A stretch of DNA of 64,000 nt. Source: Enterococcus malodoratus ATCC 43197 (GTDB lineage: Bacteria > Bacillota > Bacilli > Lactobacillales > Enterococcaceae). This document shows, piece by piece, positions 16,179-27,505 of this stretch. The translations under genes were made by a program, and so were the position numbers. Numbering within the stretch: position 1 is the stretch's first letter; the number at the start of each line of letters is the position of its first letter. The notes under the pieces were generated by a model. That model was not told the DNA's origin, ran no database searches, and worked only from the letters and a program-made list of their open reading frames with translations. Where the stretch lies: assembly GCF_000407185.1 (NCBI RefSeq), contig NZ_KE136481.1, positions 1 through 64,000 of the forward strand, given 5' to 3'.

Positions 16179-17222
16179 ATGGAAAAAGTGTTTGTTAGCC
16201 CAATGACTTATCGTCAAGGAGAAGATATTTTGTGGAACCATCTAGATGACATTCTGGCTTTTGGTAAAAAAGGGTTATTAGTGACTGATGGCTTTGTTTA
16301 TCAAATGGTCGGAGAAAAGCTGCTGAAAAAATTGATTAATCAGGGCGGGAAAATTTCTTCTTGGTTGGTCGAAGAGGAAAGAGTCCAAGATGAGTTTGAC
16401 TATGTGATTGCCCTAGGCGGCGGCCGGGCGATTGACTTAGGCAAATCATTGGCCTTTGAGTCGAATCGCTGTTGTGTAGTTGTTCCTACATCCGCTTCAA
16501 CAGATGCTCCAACTTCACGGATTTCAGTGGAATATCGTGACGGTTATTTTAAAAAATATGCTTATTACGCTAAAAGTCCAGATCTCGTTTTAGTTGATAC
16601 CGCGATTTTGGTCAATAGTCCGGCTCATTTTTTGGCTTCAGGAATCGCTGATGGATTGGCGACTTCGATTGAAGCAAGAACGGTACGTGAAAATTTAGGT
16701 GTGAACACACTGGGGGCAATGCCAACATTGGCTTCAGCAGCGATTGCAGAAAAATGTCGTGAGGTTTTATTTGAATATTCAGAAGCAGCAGTAGAAGCAA
16801 ATAAGAAACAAGAGATCACACCAGCGTTCGAAGCAGTCGTTGAAGCGAATACTTTATTAAGCGGGATTGGGTTTGAGTCTGGCGGGTTAAGTATCGCGCA
16901 TGCATTGCATAATGCGATGGTTAGTTTGTGGGGAAGCGAAATAAAAGGAAGCCACGGCCAAATTATTGCTCTGACAACCTTGCAACACTTACAAATTGAA
17001 GACCGCAAGGAAGAGTTGGACGAGTATCAAAAATTATTTGAAAAATTGAACTTACCTGTTTCCTATGAGGAGCTATCGATTTTTCCGTCAGCTGAAGAAT
17101 TGAGAAAGGTTACTGAACTTGCTTTTTCCCCAGAGGATGGGATCATTCGCAGTCAATCACCAGCGACTAAAGAACAAGTGTACCAAACCTTGTTAACATT
17201 TAGAAAAACCCGTGAAATCTAA
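16179..17222 (+). CDS. gldA: glycerol dehydrogenase-like iron-type alcohol dehydrogenase
   Basis: Family members oxidise glycerol to dihydroxyacetone with NAD+, or related 1,2-diols and hydroxy acids. The 347-residue chain shows the NAD-binding GGGRAIDLGK (usual Lys replaced by Arg), the PTSASTDAPTS loop, and the metal ligands Asp in ASGIADGLAT and His in SIAHALHN and GSHGQII. It is slightly shorter than typical GldA (about 365). It is a single-gene unit with no dhaKLM kinase next to it, so the substrate is uncertain. The AAGGAG site is 7 nt before ATG. Confidence 0.75.
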   Translation: MEKVFVSPMTYRQGEDILWNHLDDILAFGKKGLLVTDGFVYQMVGEKLLKKLINQGGKISSWLVEEERVQDEFDYVIALGGGRAIDLGKSLAFESNRCCVVVPTSASTDAPTSRISVEYRDGYFKKYAYYAKSPDLVLVDTAILVNSPAHFLASGIADGLATSIEARTVRENLGVNTLGAMPTLASAAIAEKCREVLFEYSEAAVEANKKQEITPAFEAVVEANTLLSGIGFESGGLSIAHALHNAMVSLWGSEIKGSHGQIIALTTLQHLQIEDRKEELDEYQKLFEKLNLPVSYEELSIFPSAEELRKVTELAFSPEDGIIRSQSPATKEQVYQTLLTFRKTREI

Positions 17223-17240
17223 AATGATTTCACGGGTTTT
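17205..17240. terminator. bidirectional terminator between gldA and glnQ
   Basis: AAAACCCGTGAAATC (17205-17219) pairs with GATTTCACGGGTTTT (17226-17240). The left arm lies within the last codons of gldA; the element also serves the convergent glnQ. Confidence 0.9.
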
Positions 17241-17243
17241 GTG

Positions 17244-17993
17244 TTAGATATTCAATACTTTATTCAAGAAGTCTTGTGTTCTAGGATTGTGAGGGTTATT
17301 GAAGACTTGCTCTGGTGTACCATCTTCTAAAATTTTACCGCCATCGGTAAAAATGACACGGTCAGCAACTTCCTTCGCGAAGCCCATTTCATGAGTAACG
17401 ATTACCATGGTCATCCCTTGTAAAGCCAAATCCTTCATAACTTTCAGCACATCGCCAACCATTTCTGGATCGAGTGCGGAGGTTGGTTCATCGAACAGCA
17501 TGATATCGGGGTTCATTGCAAGAGCTCGAGCGATTGCTACACGTTGTTTTTGACCACCTGATAGGCTATCAGGATAGTCATCCTTCTTTTCGGCTAAGCC
17601 GACTTGGGTCAGCAACTCAACACCGCGCTTACCAGCAGATTCTTTTGATTCACCTTTCAAATCAAGTGGTGCTAGTGTGATATTTTCTAAAACGGTTAGG
17701 TGAGGGAACAAATTGAAATGTTGAAACACCATCCCGATATGTTGACGCACTAGGTTGATATCTGTATGTTTATCAGTCAAATCTTGTCCATCAATGATAA
17801 TTTCACCGGAAGTCGGTTCTTCCAAATGATTCATACAACGAAGAAAGGTACTTTTACCTGAACCAGATGGTCCGATGATACAAACCACTTCACCTTCGCT
17901 AATACTAATATTCAAATCATTCAAGACAGTGTTATCACCAAATTTTTTCACTAAATGATTTACGACAATTTTTTTATCCATCTTATTTTCCAT
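17244..17993 (-). CDS. glnQ: glutamine/glutamate-type ABC transporter ATPase
   Basis: Energises the polar amino-acid importer encoded just upstream. The 249-residue protein has Walker [11 protein letters not shown]-loop [11 protein letters not shown], signature [15 protein letters not shown], Walker [13 protein letters not shown] and H-loop VTHEM, all of the GlnQ/HisP type. Start 17993 has an AAGGTG site 7 nt upstream; Met at 17981 is an alternative. It follows glnP with no gap. Confidence 0.94.
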   Translation of the reverse strand: MENKMDKKIVVNHLVKKFGDNTVLNDLNISISEGEVVCIIGPSGSGKSTFLRCMNHLEEPTSGEIIIDGQDLTDKHTDINLVRQHIGMVFQHFNLFPHLTVLENITLAPLDLKGESKESAGKRGVELLTQVGLAEKKDDYPDSLSGGQKQRVAIARALAMNPDIMLFDEPTSALDPEMVGDVLKVMKDLALQGMTMVIVTHEMGFAKEVADRVIFTDGGKILEDGTPEQVFNNPHNPRTQDFLNKVLNI

Positions 17994-20159
17994 CTATTTC
18001 ACCTTCTTATCTAAACGGTTTGCTAACTTAGTCAAGATCGTGATCAAGATCAAGTACATGATCGCGATGATCAAGTAAACGTAAGAACTTTGGGTCGTCC
18101 GCGCCACAATAATTTTTCCTGTTTGCAGCAATTCTACGACACCGATCGCAGAAATAATCGTCGTATCTTTCAAACTAATAACAAATTGGTTGATGAAAGA
18201 AGGGATCATGATCTTCACGGCCTGCGGCAAAATAATTTTTTGCATCGTCCGATTATAGGACATACCTAAGCTTCGAGACGCTTCCATTTGTCCAACTGGA
18301 ACGGCGTTGATACCACCACGAACAATTTCAGCGATATAAGCACTGGCATTTAAAGTCAATGTAATAATCCCGGCTGCAAAATCAGGAATCTTGATACCGG
18401 TAATACCTGGCAGGCCAAAGAAAATAAAGAAGGCCAATACCATCATTGGAATACCGCGAATAATATCGATATAGATCCCAGCAAGGGTACGCAATCCACG
18501 AACTGGAGAAACACGGAACAATCCAAAGATGACACCTAGAACCAAGGCTAAAGCAAATGAAACTAAAGCTAATACGATCGTTTTCCATAAACCATCTAAC
18601 AATGATTTATAATTGTTTTTTAGCAATCCGGTAATCGTTGATTCATCCACAGCATCTTTTTTCTTTTCGGTGCTTCCAGAACCAATGTATTGGTTGACAA
18701 TCTTATCGTACTCTCCTGTACGTTTCAATTCTTTCAAACCTTCTGTGAACATTTCTCGCAGTTCAGCATTTTGCCCCTTTTTAACAGCGAAACCATACTC
18801 ACCACCAACTTCACGTTTAATTGGTGTTTTCAAATCTTGTCCTTGTTTCACGGCATAGCCGATAACAGGGTAATCATCCATCATTGCATCAATTGATCCA
18901 ACTTTCAATGCGTCATATAATTGATCAGCAGCATCGAAGCTTTTGACCGTATAACCGTATTCCTTTTTATGAGCTTCTAAGAAATCAGCACTTTCCGTTC
19001 CGACTTTTGCGCCGACTGTTTTGTCTTTCAAATCTTTGTAGGATTTGATGTCTTTGTTATCTTTGGCAACCGCTAATTGAATGCCGCTTTGGAAGTAGGG
19101 ATCGGAAAAATCATAATTTGCTTTTCGTTCATCCGTGATCGTCATTCCTGCGATCATTCCATCTGCTTGTCCAGATTCTAGTGCTTGCATGGCAGAAGAG
19201 AAGCCGATGAATTTGAAATCAATTTTGAATCCTTGCAATTCAGCAATTCGTTTCAGCAAGTCAACGTCGATTCCTTTGTATTCACCATCGCTGTCTTTGT
19301 ATTCAAATGGAGCAAAAGCAGAATCACTGGAAACTACATAGACATCTTTTTTGGGTTCAATTTTTTTCATTTCGCTTGCAGTCGATGAGTTGCCAGAACC
19401 AGTAGAAATGTATTCACTGACGATTTTATCATAGCTGCCGTTCTTCTTTAAATCCTTCAGACCTTGATTAAACTTCTGTAACAGCTCCTTATTTTCGCCC
19501 TTTTTAACAGCGAAGCCATAAGAACTGCCTTTTTCTGGATCGCCCACCAACTTAAATGGTTGACCGTTCGTTACAGCATAACCAAGTACGGGATAATCAT
19601 CAAAAATTGCTTCAACATTGCCGTTGGTCAATGCATTGTACATCGCATCAGCAGCTTCATACTGTTTGATATCATAGCCGTATTTATCTTTATTTTTTTC
19701 TAAAAAAGTGGCACTTTCGGTCCCGATCTTTGCTGCGACCGTTTTACCCTTCAAATCTTTGTAATCCTTGATATCTTTATTATCATTTTTGACAGCCATT
19801 TGAATCCCACTATCAAAATAGGGATCGGAAAAATCAAATGTTTTTTTCCGTTCATCGGTGATACTCATCCCGGCGATCATACCATCAAGTTGATCTGATT
19901 GTACCCCTTGAATAGAACTGTCGAAACCTAGTGGACGAAGATCAACTTTGAAATCTTGATCTTTCGCGATTTGTTTGATTAGATCTACATCAATTCCTAT
20001 GTATTCACCATCAGAATTTTGAAACTCAAAGGGAGCGAAGGTCAAATCCGTTCCGATTTTATATGTCTTTTCCGCGGCGTTGGTCTTAGTGGCGAAGCCA
20101 AGTGTGAAAATACTTGCCATTAAGAATATAACGAATGGGATAAATTTGGTTTTTCTCAT
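17994..20159 (-). CDS. glnP: fused substrate-binding/permease protein of glutamine-type ABC importer
   Basis: A single 721-residue chain. It has an N-terminal signal sequence (about 1-29), two tandem periplasmic-binding-type domains (about 30-265 and 272-505), and a C-terminal permease with its EAA-type loop EASRSLGMSYNRTMQKIILP. The two binding domains are plainly duplicates (FSDPYFDSGIQ/FSDPYFQSGIQ, KIGTESATFLE/KVGTESADFLE, FDDYPVLGYAV/MDDYPVIGYAV). This is the architecture of lactococcal GlnP, where the two domains have different affinities for Gln and Glu. Two GlnP and two GlnQ would form the importer. Ligand identity is inferred from the family. Confidence 0.93.
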   Translation of the reverse strand: MRKTKFIPFVIFLMASIFTLGFATKTNAAEKTYKIGTDLTFAPFEFQNSDGEYIGIDVDLIKQIAKDQDFKVDLRPLGFDSSIQGVQSDQLDGMIAGMSITDERKKTFDFSDPYFDSGIQMAVKNDNKDIKDYKDLKGKTVAAKIGTESATFLEKNKDKYGYDIKQYEAADAMYNALTNGNVEAIFDDYPVLGYAVTNGQPFKLVGDPEKGSSYGFAVKKGENKELLQKFNQGLKDLKKNGSYDKIVSEYISTGSGNSSTASEMKKIEPKKDVYVVSSDSAFAPFEYKDSDGEYKGIDVDLLKRIAELQGFKIDFKFIGFSSAMQALESGQADGMIAGMTITDERKANYDFSDPYFQSGIQLAVAKDNKDIKSYKDLKDKTVGAKVGTESADFLEAHKKEYGYTVKSFDAADQLYDALKVGSIDAMMDDYPVIGYAVKQGQDLKTPIKREVGGEYGFAVKKGQNAELREMFTEGLKELKRTGEYDKIVNQYIGSGSTEKKKDAVDESTITGLLKNNYKSLLDGLWKTIVLALVSFALALVLGVIFGLFRVSPVRGLRTLAGIYIDIIRGIPMMVLAFFIFFGLPGITGIKIPDFAAGIITLTLNASAYIAEIVRGGINAVPVGQMEASRSLGMSYNRTMQKIILPQAVKIMIPSFINQFVISLKDTTIISAIGVVELLQTGKIIVARTTQSSYVYLIIAIMYLILITILTKLANRLDKKVK

Positions 20160-20190
20160 AATAATCCTCCTAATTACTTATCATTTGTTT

Positions 20191-20220
20191 ATTATATGTT
20201 AGTTTAAGGATAAAATACAA
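20191..20220 (-). promoter_or_regulatory. glnPQ promoter
   Basis: On the minus strand TTGTAT (20220-20215), 18-bp spacer, TATAAT (20196-20191), about 30 nt before the glnP start and its AGGAGG site. Confidence 0.65.
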
Positions 20221-20328
20221 GTAGCTCATTGTGAGATAGAAAAAAATTTGAAAACTCGTAACATGATATGTAAGAAAATATCACATCAACATTTTAACGC
20301 TTTATTATATAGTAGGAATAAAAAATGG

Positions 20329-20354
20329 CGAAAATATGTTCGGTATGCTATAAT
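20329..20354 (+). promoter_or_regulatory. uvrB promoter with LexA (SOS) box
   Basis: CGAAAATATGTTCG (20329-20342) matches the Gram-positive LexA/DinR palindrome CGAACATATGTTCG at 13 of 14 positions. An extended -10, TGC-TATAAT (20346-20354), follows immediately, so bound LexA would cover the promoter. uvrB is a known SOS gene. Confidence 0.82.
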
Positions 20355-20404
20355 TTTGAAATGGAAAATCTTTGTTCATTTAATTTAAAAAGGGGGATTT
20401 TTGT

Positions 20405-22396
20405 ATGATTGAAAGAGCAACGGATAATACGTTTGACCTTCATTCAAAATATCAGCCTGCTGGCGATCAGCCTGAGGCCATTTCAGAATTAGCCGAGGGT
20501 GTCGTCAATGGAAAAAAGGCACAAATACTTTTAGGAGCTACCGGTACAGGGAAAACCTATACAATCTCCAATGTCATTAAGGATGTTAATAAACCAACCT
20601 TGATTATTGCCCATAACAAGACGTTAGCGGGACAATTGTATGGAGAATTTAAAGAGTTTTTTCCTAACAACGCGGTGGAGTATTTTGTCAGTTATTATGA
20701 TTATTATCAACCGGAAGCTTATGTTCCTTCGAGTGATACATATATTGAAAAGGATTCAAGTATCAATGATGAGATAGATAAATTACGACATTCGGCAACT
20801 AGTTCGTTATTAGAAAGAAATGATGTCATTGTGGTGGCCTCAGTTTCTTGTATTTTTGGGTTAGGCTCACCAAAAGAATATATGGAGCAAGTCGTGTCAT
20901 TACGCGTCGGAATGGAAATGGATCGGAATCAATTATTACGGAATCTGATTGACATCCAGTTTGAACGAAATGACATCGATTTTCAACGTGGTCGTTTTCG
21001 TGTTCGTGGTGATGTAGTAGAAATCTTCCCGGCTTCACGAGACGAACGAGCGTTACGTGTGGAGTTCTTTGGAGATGAAATTGAACGAATTCGAGAAGTG
21101 GATGCTTTGACAGGAGAGATTACCGGAGAGACGGAGCACGTAGCAATCTTCCCGGCAACCCACTTCTTGACTAATGAGGATCACATGGAAGTGGCCATCA
21201 GCAATATCCAGAAGGAGCTAGCAGATCGTTTAGAAATACTACGAAATGAGAACAAGTTACTGGAGGCACAGCGTTTGGAGCAACGAACCAATTATGATAT
21301 TGAAATGCTGCGGGAGATGGGTTATACGTCTGGTATCGAAAACTATTCACGTCATATGGATGGCCGTAAAGAAGGCGAGCCGCCATACACGCTGATCGAT
21401 TTCTTTCCAGATGACTTTTTAATGGTTATTGATGAATCACACGTAACAATGCCCCAAGTACGCGGTATGTATAATGGAGACAGAGCTCGGAAGCAAATGC
21501 TAGTTGATTATGGATTCCGGTTGCCATCAGCGTTAGACAACCGGCCATTAAAGTTAGAAGAGTTTGAAGAGCGTGTCAATCAAATCGTATACGTATCTGC
21601 AACTCCTGGTCCATATGAACATGAAAAAACGGATACTGTAGTAGAGCAGATCATTCGTCCGACAGGTCTATTAGATCCGGTCATTGACGTTCGTCCGATC
21701 ATGGGACAAATTGATGATCTCGTTGGAGAAATCAATGAACGAGCTGAACGCAACGAAAGGGTTTTTGTCACAACCTTAACGAAAAAAATGTCGGAAGACT
21801 TAACAGATTACTTCAAAGAATTAGGAATTAAAGTTAAGTATTTACACAGTGATATCAAGACGCTTGAACGTACAGAAATCATACGCGATCTACGTTTAGG
21901 AAAATTTGATGTACTTGTAGGAATCAATTTGTTGCGAGAAGGAATTGATGTACCAGAAGTTTCACTAGTTGCGATCTTGGATGCGGATAAGGAAGGTTTC
22001 TTACGAAGTGAGCGTTCGCTTGTACAAACAATTGGTCGGGCTGCGCGAAATTCTGAGGGTAAAGTTATCATGTACGCTGATAAGATTACAGATTCAATGC
22101 AGCGAGCGATGGATGAGACGACTCGGCGTCGGAAAATTCAGCAACAATACAATATTGATCATAATATCGAACCAAAAACAATCATTAAAGAGATTCGTGA
22201 TTTGATCTCGATCAGCAAGGTTGCTGAGGATGCCGAGACGTACGATACAACTTCTTATGATGAATTATCTAAAGAAGAACGTAAAGAGCTTATCGCTAAA
22301 ATGGAAGAAAAAATGCGTGAAGCTGCTAAAACGCTTGATTTTGAGACTGCGGCAACTTTACGTGATACGATTTTGGAATTAAAAGCAGCAGAATAA
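20405..22396 (+). CDS. uvrB: UvrABC excinuclease subunit B
   Basis: Central component of nucleotide excision repair; receives damaged DNA from UvrA and recruits UvrC. The 663-residue protein has Walker [11 protein letters not shown], the beta-hairpin region [12 protein letters not shown], helicase motifs ([29 protein letters not shown]) and the C-terminal UVR domain that contacts UvrC ([23 protein letters not shown]). The ATG has an AAAGGGGG site upstream. An SOS box precedes it; uvrA follows after 196 nt. Confidence 0.98.
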   Translation: MIERATDNTFDLHSKYQPAGDQPEAISELAEGVVNGKKAQILLGATGTGKTYTISNVIKDVNKPTLIIAHNKTLAGQLYGEFKEFFPNNAVEYFVSYYDYYQPEAYVPSSDTYIEKDSSINDEIDKLRHSATSSLLERNDVIVVASVSCIFGLGSPKEYMEQVVSLRVGMEMDRNQLLRNLIDIQFERNDIDFQRGRFRVRGDVVEIFPASRDERALRVEFFGDEIERIREVDALTGEITGETEHVAIFPATHFLTNEDHMEVAISNIQKELADRLEILRNENKLLEAQRLEQRTNYDIEMLREMGYTSGIENYSRHMDGRKEGEPPYTLIDFFPDDFLMVIDESHVTMPQVRGMYNGDRARKQMLVDYGFRLPSALDNRPLKLEEFEERVNQIVYVSATPGPYEHEKTDTVVEQIIRPTGLLDPVIDVRPIMGQIDDLVGEINERAERNERVFVTTLTKKMSEDLTDYFKELGIKVKYLHSDIKTLERTEIIRDLRLGKFDVLVGINLLREGIDVPEVSLVAILDADKEGFLRSERSLVQTIGRAARNSEGKVIMYADKITDSMQRAMDETTRRRKIQQQYNIDHNIEPKTIIKEIRDLISISKVAEDAETYDTTSYDELSKEERKELIAKMEEKMREAAKTLDFETAATLRDTILELKAAE

Positions 22397-22440
22397 TTTA
22401 TAAAACGAAGAAATTGTCATGAATTCTATTTGTATCGGTT

Positions 22441-22467
22441 ACCTATCTGCATATTAAATAGATAGGT
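22441..22467 (+). other. hairpin between uvrB and uvrA
   Basis: ACCTATCT (22441-22448) pairs perfectly with AGATAGGT (22460-22467). There is no T-run, so it is a poor terminator; it may be a processing site or attenuating structure in a uvrBA transcript. No clear promoter or SOS box was found in the 196-nt gap. Confidence 0.35.
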
Positions 22468-22592
22468 AGTTGATACTATAGAATTTTATGGGCGATTTTT
22501 GTACAGAAATTATAGTCGAATGATAGAAGATCAGTGACAAAAGGTCATCCTCATTAGATGATGAATACAAAGAAATGAATTAGGAGATATAA

Positions 22593-25415
22593 ATGGCAAA
22601 TGATAAGATAGTAATTCATGGAGCGAGAGCTCACAATTTAAAGAATGTTGATGTCACGATTCCTCGTGACAAAATGGTGGTTGTTACTGGTTTGTCTGGT
22701 TCTGGAAAAAGTTCATTGGCTTTTGATACACTTTATGCCGAGGGACAACGACGCTATGTGGAGAGCCTATCCGCATACGCCCGTCAGTTTTTAGGCCAAA
22801 TGGACAAGCCTGATGTAGATAGTATCGATGGGCTTAGTCCTGCAATTTCTATTGACCAAAAAACAACGAGCAAAAATCCGCGGTCAACAGTAGGTACAGT
22901 AACTGAAATCAATGATTATTTGCGGTTGTTATATGCTCGAGTAGGGCATCCAATTTGTCCTAATGACCACATTGAGATTAGTTCGCAGTCAGTCGAACAA
23001 ATGGTAGACAAAGTTTTAGAATTACCTGAACGGACGAAAATTCAAATTTTAGCTCCGGTAGTTGCTAAGAAAAAGGGACAACACAAGAAAGTTTTCGAAA
23101 TGATTCAACGTGAAGGGTATGTCCGTATGCGTGTTGATGGCGAGTTGTATGATGTGACAGAAGCCCCTGAATTATCGAAAAACAAGAAACATGATATTGA
23201 GATTATCATTGATAGAATTGTCGTTAAAGAAGGAATCCGTTCGCGTCTGTTTGATTCTTTTGAAGCAGCGTTGCGTTTGGCGGAAGGATATGCAATTGTA
23301 GATGTGATCGGTGAAAAAGAAATGCTGTTCAGCGAACATTATGCGTGTCCTTATTGTGGTTTTACAGTTGGTGAACTTGAACCTCGACTATTTTCATTTA
23401 ATGCGCCATTTGGTGCGTGTCCAGATTGTGACGGACTAGGTGTGAAACTGGAAGTCGATATGGATTTAGTGATTCCTGACCAGAGTAAAACGCTAAGAGA
23501 AGGGGCATTGATTCCTTGGAATCCTATTAGTTCACAATACTATCCGCAGATGTTGGAACAGGCATGCTTGAGCTTCGGTATCGACATGGATACACCATTT
23601 GAAGAACTGCCTAAAGAACACCAAGACATTATTTTGAATGGTTCAAATGGCGAAAACTTCCACTTCCATTACGAAAATGACTTTGGCGGTGTTCGTGATG
23701 TTGAGGTACCTTTCGAAGGAATAATTAATAATATCAATCGTCGTTATGCTGAAACAAACAGTGATTTTACTCGTGATCAAATGCGTCTTTACATGACTGA
23801 ATTGACCTGCCAAACCTGTCAGGGATACCGTTTGAATCCACAGGCTTTGTGTGTTCAGATTAACGGTGAGAATATCGGAAAAGTCAGCGAAGATTCTATC
23901 AATGGGGCCTTAGGCTTTTTCGAGAATGTTGTTTTAAGTGAACAAGAAAAAATTATTGCTAGACCTATTTTGAAGGAAATAGAAGACCGTTTAAGCTTTT
24001 TGCGCAATGTAGGGCTTGATTACTTAACTTTGAGCCGCGCTTCGGGTACTTTATCAGGCGGAGAAGCTCAGCGAATTCGTTTGGCGACTCAAATTGGATC
24101 AAATTTATCTGGAGTTCTTTATATCTTAGATGAACCCTCTATTGGACTGCACCAACGGGATAACGATCGCTTGATTGAATCTTTAAAAAAGATGCGTGAT
24201 TTGGGCAATACTTTAATCGTAGTGGAACATGACGAAGATACTATGCGAGCAGCGGACTACTTGATTGATGTTGGTCCTGGTGCTGGTGATCAGGGCGGCG
24301 AAATTGTTGCTGCCGGAACACCGAAAGAAGTTGAGAAGAATCCAAATTCGTTAACAGGTCAGTATCTATCCGGTAAGCGTGAAATTGCCGTGCCGAAAGA
24401 ACGACGTAAAGGTAATGGTAAAAAAATCAAGGTTACTGGAGCTGCCGAAAACAATCTGAAAAATATCGATGCTGAGTTTCCTCTAGGAAAATTTGTTGCG
24501 GTTACAGGCGTTTCTGGATCTGGAAAATCAACTTTAGTTAATCAGATTTTGAAAAAAGCCTTGGCACAAAAACTTAATCGAAATTCGAATAAACCCGGCA
24601 AATTCAAAAAAATTACTGGATACAATAACATTGAAAAGTTAGTTGATATTGATCAAAGTCCGATTGGTCGGACGCCACGAAGTAATCCAGCGACTTATAC
24701 AAGTGTTTTTGATGATATTCGAGATTTATTCGCACAAACAAATGAAGCGAAAATCCGCGGGTATAAAAAGGGCCGCTTCAGTTTTAACGTCAAAGGTGGT
24801 CGATGCGAAGCGTGTCGTGGAGATGGAATTATCAAAATCGAAATGCACTTCCTACCAGATGTCTATGTGCCATGTGAAGTATGTCATGGAAAACGTTATA
24901 ATTCGGAAACGTTGGAAGTCCATTACAAAGGCAAAAATATCGCGGATATTTTAGAAATGACAGTAGAAGATGCGGTCGAATTCTTCAAACATATTCCTAA
25001 AATCCATCGCAAGCTCCAAACAATCGTTGATGTGGGACTTGGTTATGTCACAATGGGACAGCCGGCAACAACATTATCTGGTGGTGAAGCGCAACGAATG
25101 AAGCTTGCTAGTGAGTTACACAAGAACTCCAATGGTAAAAACTTCTATATTTTGGATGAACCAACGACAGGATTGCATACGGATGATATTGCCCGTCTTT
25201 TAAAAGTTCTTGAACGATTCGTTGATGCGGGTAATACTGTTTTGGTAATTGAACACAATTTGGATGTTATCAAATCAGCCGACTACGTCATTGACCTTGG
25301 ACCAGAAGGCGGCGACGGCGGTGGTACAATTTTAGCTACAGGGACGCCAGAAGAAATTGCTGAAGTCTCTGAGAGTTATACTGGACATTATTTGAAACGT
25401 GTTTTAAAAAAATAA
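22593..25415 (+). CDS. uvrA: UvrABC excinuclease subunit A
   Basis: Damage-recognition ATPase of nucleotide excision repair. The 940-residue chain is full length, with two ABC ATPase modules: Walker [10 protein letters not shown] near residue 33 and GVSGSGKST in the second half, signatures [12 protein letters not shown] and [12 protein letters not shown]. Zinc-finger cysteine pairs are seen in CPYCGF/CPDCDG and in [16 protein letters not shown]. The AGGAGA site is 8 nt before ATG. It is encoded after uvrB, as in many Firmicutes. Confidence 0.98.
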   Translation: MANDKIVIHGARAHNLKNVDVTIPRDKMVVVTGLSGSGKSSLAFDTLYAEGQRRYVESLSAYARQFLGQMDKPDVDSIDGLSPAISIDQKTTSKNPRSTVGTVTEINDYLRLLYARVGHPICPNDHIEISSQSVEQMVDKVLELPERTKIQILAPVVAKKKGQHKKVFEMIQREGYVRMRVDGELYDVTEAPELSKNKKHDIEIIIDRIVVKEGIRSRLFDSFEAALRLAEGYAIVDVIGEKEMLFSEHYACPYCGFTVGELEPRLFSFNAPFGACPDCDGLGVKLEVDMDLVIPDQSKTLREGALIPWNPISSQYYPQMLEQACLSFGIDMDTPFEELPKEHQDIILNGSNGENFHFHYENDFGGVRDVEVPFEGIINNINRRYAETNSDFTRDQMRLYMTELTCQTCQGYRLNPQALCVQINGENIGKVSEDSINGALGFFENVVLSEQEKIIARPILKEIEDRLSFLRNVGLDYLTLSRASGTLSGGEAQRIRLATQIGSNLSGVLYILDEPSIGLHQRDNDRLIESLKKMRDLGNTLIVVEHDEDTMRAADYLIDVGPGAGDQGGEIVAAGTPKEVEKNPNSLTGQYLSGKREIAVPKERRKGNGKKIKVTGAAENNLKNIDAEFPLGKFVAVTGVSGSGKSTLVNQILKKALAQKLNRNSNKPGKFKKITGYNNIEKLVDIDQSPIGRTPRSNPATYTSVFDDIRDLFAQTNEAKIRGYKKGRFSFNVKGGRCEACRGDGIIKIEMHFLPDVYVPCEVCHGKRYNSETLEVHYKGKNIADILEMTVEDAVEFFKHIPKIHRKLQTIVDVGLGYVTMGQPATTLSGGEAQRMKLASELHKNSNGKNFYILDEPTTGLHTDDIARLLKVLERFVDAGNTVLVIEHNLDVIKSADYVIDLGPEGGDGGGTILATGTPEEIAEVSESYTGHYLKRVLKK

Positions 25416-25432
25416 ATAACTGATAAAGCTTG

Positions 25433-25468
25433 ATGCAAGTGAAGGATTCTCCTTTGCTTGCATTTTTC
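25433..25468 (+). terminator. terminator after uvrA
   Basis: ATGCAAGTGAAGGA (25433-25446) pairs with TCCTTTGCTTGCAT (25450-25463) with two G-U pairs, then TTTTTCTTT. Confidence 0.85.
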
Positions 25469-25516
25469 TTTATGGTATGATTATCAAGGATTTAGAATGA
25501 GAAGGTGTAAGAAAAT

Positions 25517-26773
25517 ATGACTAAAAAACAAAAATTTGTACCGATTCTTTTAGGGAGCGATATCAATGTCTACGGCATGGCTCGTTCTTTTCATGAAGCC
25601 TACGGAATTGTTTCTGAGGCTTACGCCGGTTTGCAACTGGCACCGACTAAATATAGTAAGATTGTAAATGTTCACGTGGTCCCAGGTTTCGATAAAGATC
25701 CTGTATTCATTGAACAGATGCGTAAATTAGGAAAAAATACTTACAATGATCCTGATACTAGATATTTGTTAATTGCTTGTGGTGATGGCTATGCAGAATT
25801 AGTTTCGCAGCACAAGGAAGAACTATCTGAATGGTTTATTTGTCCTTATATTGAGTATGATTTGTTACAACAATTAATAAGTAAAGTTAGTTTCTATGAA
25901 ATTTGTGAGAAGTATGATTTGCCATATCCAAATACCTTCATTATTACAGAAGATATATTGGAAGCAGGTAAATTGAAACAAGATCTACCATTTGACTTCC
26001 CAGTGGCGTTGAAACCAGCCAATAGTGTTGAGTGGCTATCAATTGATTTCAAGGGGAGAAAGAAAGCTTTTATTCTAGACACGCGTGATGAGTTTGATAT
26101 AATTATCGAACGTATTTATCAAGCAGGCTACACTAGTGAAATGATTGCTCAGGACTTTATCCCTGGTGACGACAGCAACATGCGCGTTTTGAATGCTTAT
26201 GTTGATCAAAATCATCAGGTCCGTATGATGTGCTTGGGTCATCCGTTATTAGAAGATCCTTCTCCAGAGGCAATTGGTAATTATGTAGCAATTATGCCTG
26301 AATACAATGAAAAAATTTATCAAACAATCAAAGGGTTTCTAGAAAAAATCAACTATACTGGTTTTGCCAATTTCGATATGAAATATGATCCGCGAGATGG
26401 CGAGTATAAATTATTTGAAATCAATTTACGTCAAGGACGCAGCAGCTTCTTCGTAACATTGAATGGCTTTAATTTGGCACAGTATGCAACTGAGGATCGT
26501 GTTTTTGAGACGCCATTCATCGAAACAATCTACGGTAAAGCAGAGCCAGAAAAATCTATGTTATGGATGGGCGTTCCAAAAGGTGTTTTTGAAAAATTTG
26601 CTCGAAATAATGCAGATAAAGAAAAAGCCTTAGAAATGATTAAAAAAGATCAATGGGGTACAACTGTCTTCTATAAAAAAGACATGTCGTTGATGCGTTG
26701 GATCTTAATGAAATACATGTTTAGTAAATATAAAGGAAGATTCGATTTATACTTTAAAGAGAAAGAAGGATAG
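25517..26773 (+). CDS. asl: ATP-grasp ligase, probable D-aspartate ligase of peptidoglycan cross-bridge
   Basis: A 418-residue ATP-grasp enzyme. ATP-grasp features visible are [13 protein letters not shown] near residue 160, the [16 protein letters not shown] strand and the metal-binding [13 protein letters not shown]. It matches the E. faecium D-aspartate ligase Aslfm in size and in being followed by an aspartate/glutamate racemase. That enzyme attaches D-Asp through its beta-carboxyl to the lysine side chain of the peptidoglycan precursor in the cytoplasm; amidation then gives the D-iAsx cross-bridge. The start has a GAAGGTG site upstream, and the racemase begins 2 nt after its stop. Family membership is firm; exact substrate rests on context and recall. 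Confidence 0.83.
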   Translation: MTKKQKFVPILLGSDINVYGMARSFHEAYGIVSEAYAGLQLAPTKYSKIVNVHVVPGFDKDPVFIEQMRKLGKNTYNDPDTRYLLIACGDGYAELVSQHKEELSEWFICPYIEYDLLQQLISKVSFYEICEKYDLPYPNTFIITEDILEAGKLKQDLPFDFPVALKPANSVEWLSIDFKGRKKAFILDTRDEFDIIIERIYQAGYTSEMIAQDFIPGDDSNMRVLNAYVDQNHQVRMMCLGHPLLEDPSPEAIGNYVAIMPEYNEKIYQTIKGFLEKINYTGFANFDMKYDPRDGEYKLFEINLRQGRSSFFVTLNGFNLAQYATEDRVFETPFIETIYGKAEPEKSMLWMGVPKGVFEKFARNNADKEKALEMIKKDQWGTTVFYKKDMSLMRWILMKYMFSKYKGRFDLYFKEKEG

Positions 26774-26775
26774 GC

Positions 26776-27489
26776 ATGGAAAATTTCTTTAGTATCCTTG
26801 GTGGCATGGGGACGATGGCTACGGAAAGTTTTATTCGGATTTTAAACCAGCGTACACAGGCTCACAACGATCAAGAATATTTGAACTATGTGATGTTCAA
26901 TCATGCAACTGTTCCAGATCGAACAGCCTATATTTTGGATCATGAAGCAGCAAATCCACTACCGTTTTTATTAGACGACATCGAAAAGCAAAATTTATTA
27001 CAACCGGATTTTATTGTACTGACGTGTAATACAGCTCATTATTTTTTTGAACAATTACAAGGTGCAACCAAAATTCCACTACTGCATATGCCAAGAGAGG
27101 CCGTAAATGAGTTGGCTAAGCGCCATCAAACAGGTGAAAAAATTGCTGTGTTAGCAACTGCTGGAACCATGAGTGCAAAGGTTTACCAAAGTGAGTTGGA
27201 GTCAAAAGGATTTGAAGTTCTAGTTCCTGATCAAAAACTGCAAGATAAAATTAATCATCTGATTTATCATGATGTGAAAGAGAACGACTTTATTAATAGC
27301 GAGTTGTACTTGGAAATTCTTTCGGATGTTTTTGAAAAATATGCCTGTCAGAATGCTATATTAGGGTGTACAGAGCTATCTTTAGTTCAAGAACTGACAA
27401 AGGAAGTTCCTTATCCAGTAATCGATGCACAATCAATTCTGGCCGACCGTACAATTGAATTGGCATTAAAAAACAGATCTTCCAAATAG
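26776..27489 (+). CDS. aspartate/glutamate racemase family, probable aspartate racemase
   Basis: Supplies D-aspartate for the ligase encoded 2 nt upstream, by PLP-independent two-base racemisation. The 237-residue protein has both catalytic cysteine motifs, [10 protein letters not shown] near residue 84 and [10 protein letters not shown] near residue 196, and the N-terminal [12 protein letters not shown]. Cell-wall glutamate racemase MurI is usually larger and lacks this partner, so aspartate is the likely substrate. The terminator arm overlaps its last codons. Confidence 0.87.
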   Translation: MENFFSILGGMGTMATESFIRILNQRTQAHNDQEYLNYVMFNHATVPDRTAYILDHEAANPLPFLLDDIEKQNLLQPDFIVLTCNTAHYFFEQLQGATKIPLLHMPREAVNELAKRHQTGEKIAVLATAGTMSAKVYQSELESKGFEVLVPDQKLQDKINHLIYHDVKENDFINSELYLEILSDVFEKYACQNAILGCTELSLVQELTKEVPYPVIDAQSILADRTIELALKNRSSK

Positions 27490-27505
27490 GAGATCTGTTT
27501 TTTTG
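27469..27505 (+). terminator. terminator after the racemase
   Basis: AAAACAGATCT (27470-27480) pairs with AGATCTGTTTT (27491-27501), followed by TTT. The left arm is coding sequence of the racemase C-terminus. Confidence 0.85.
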
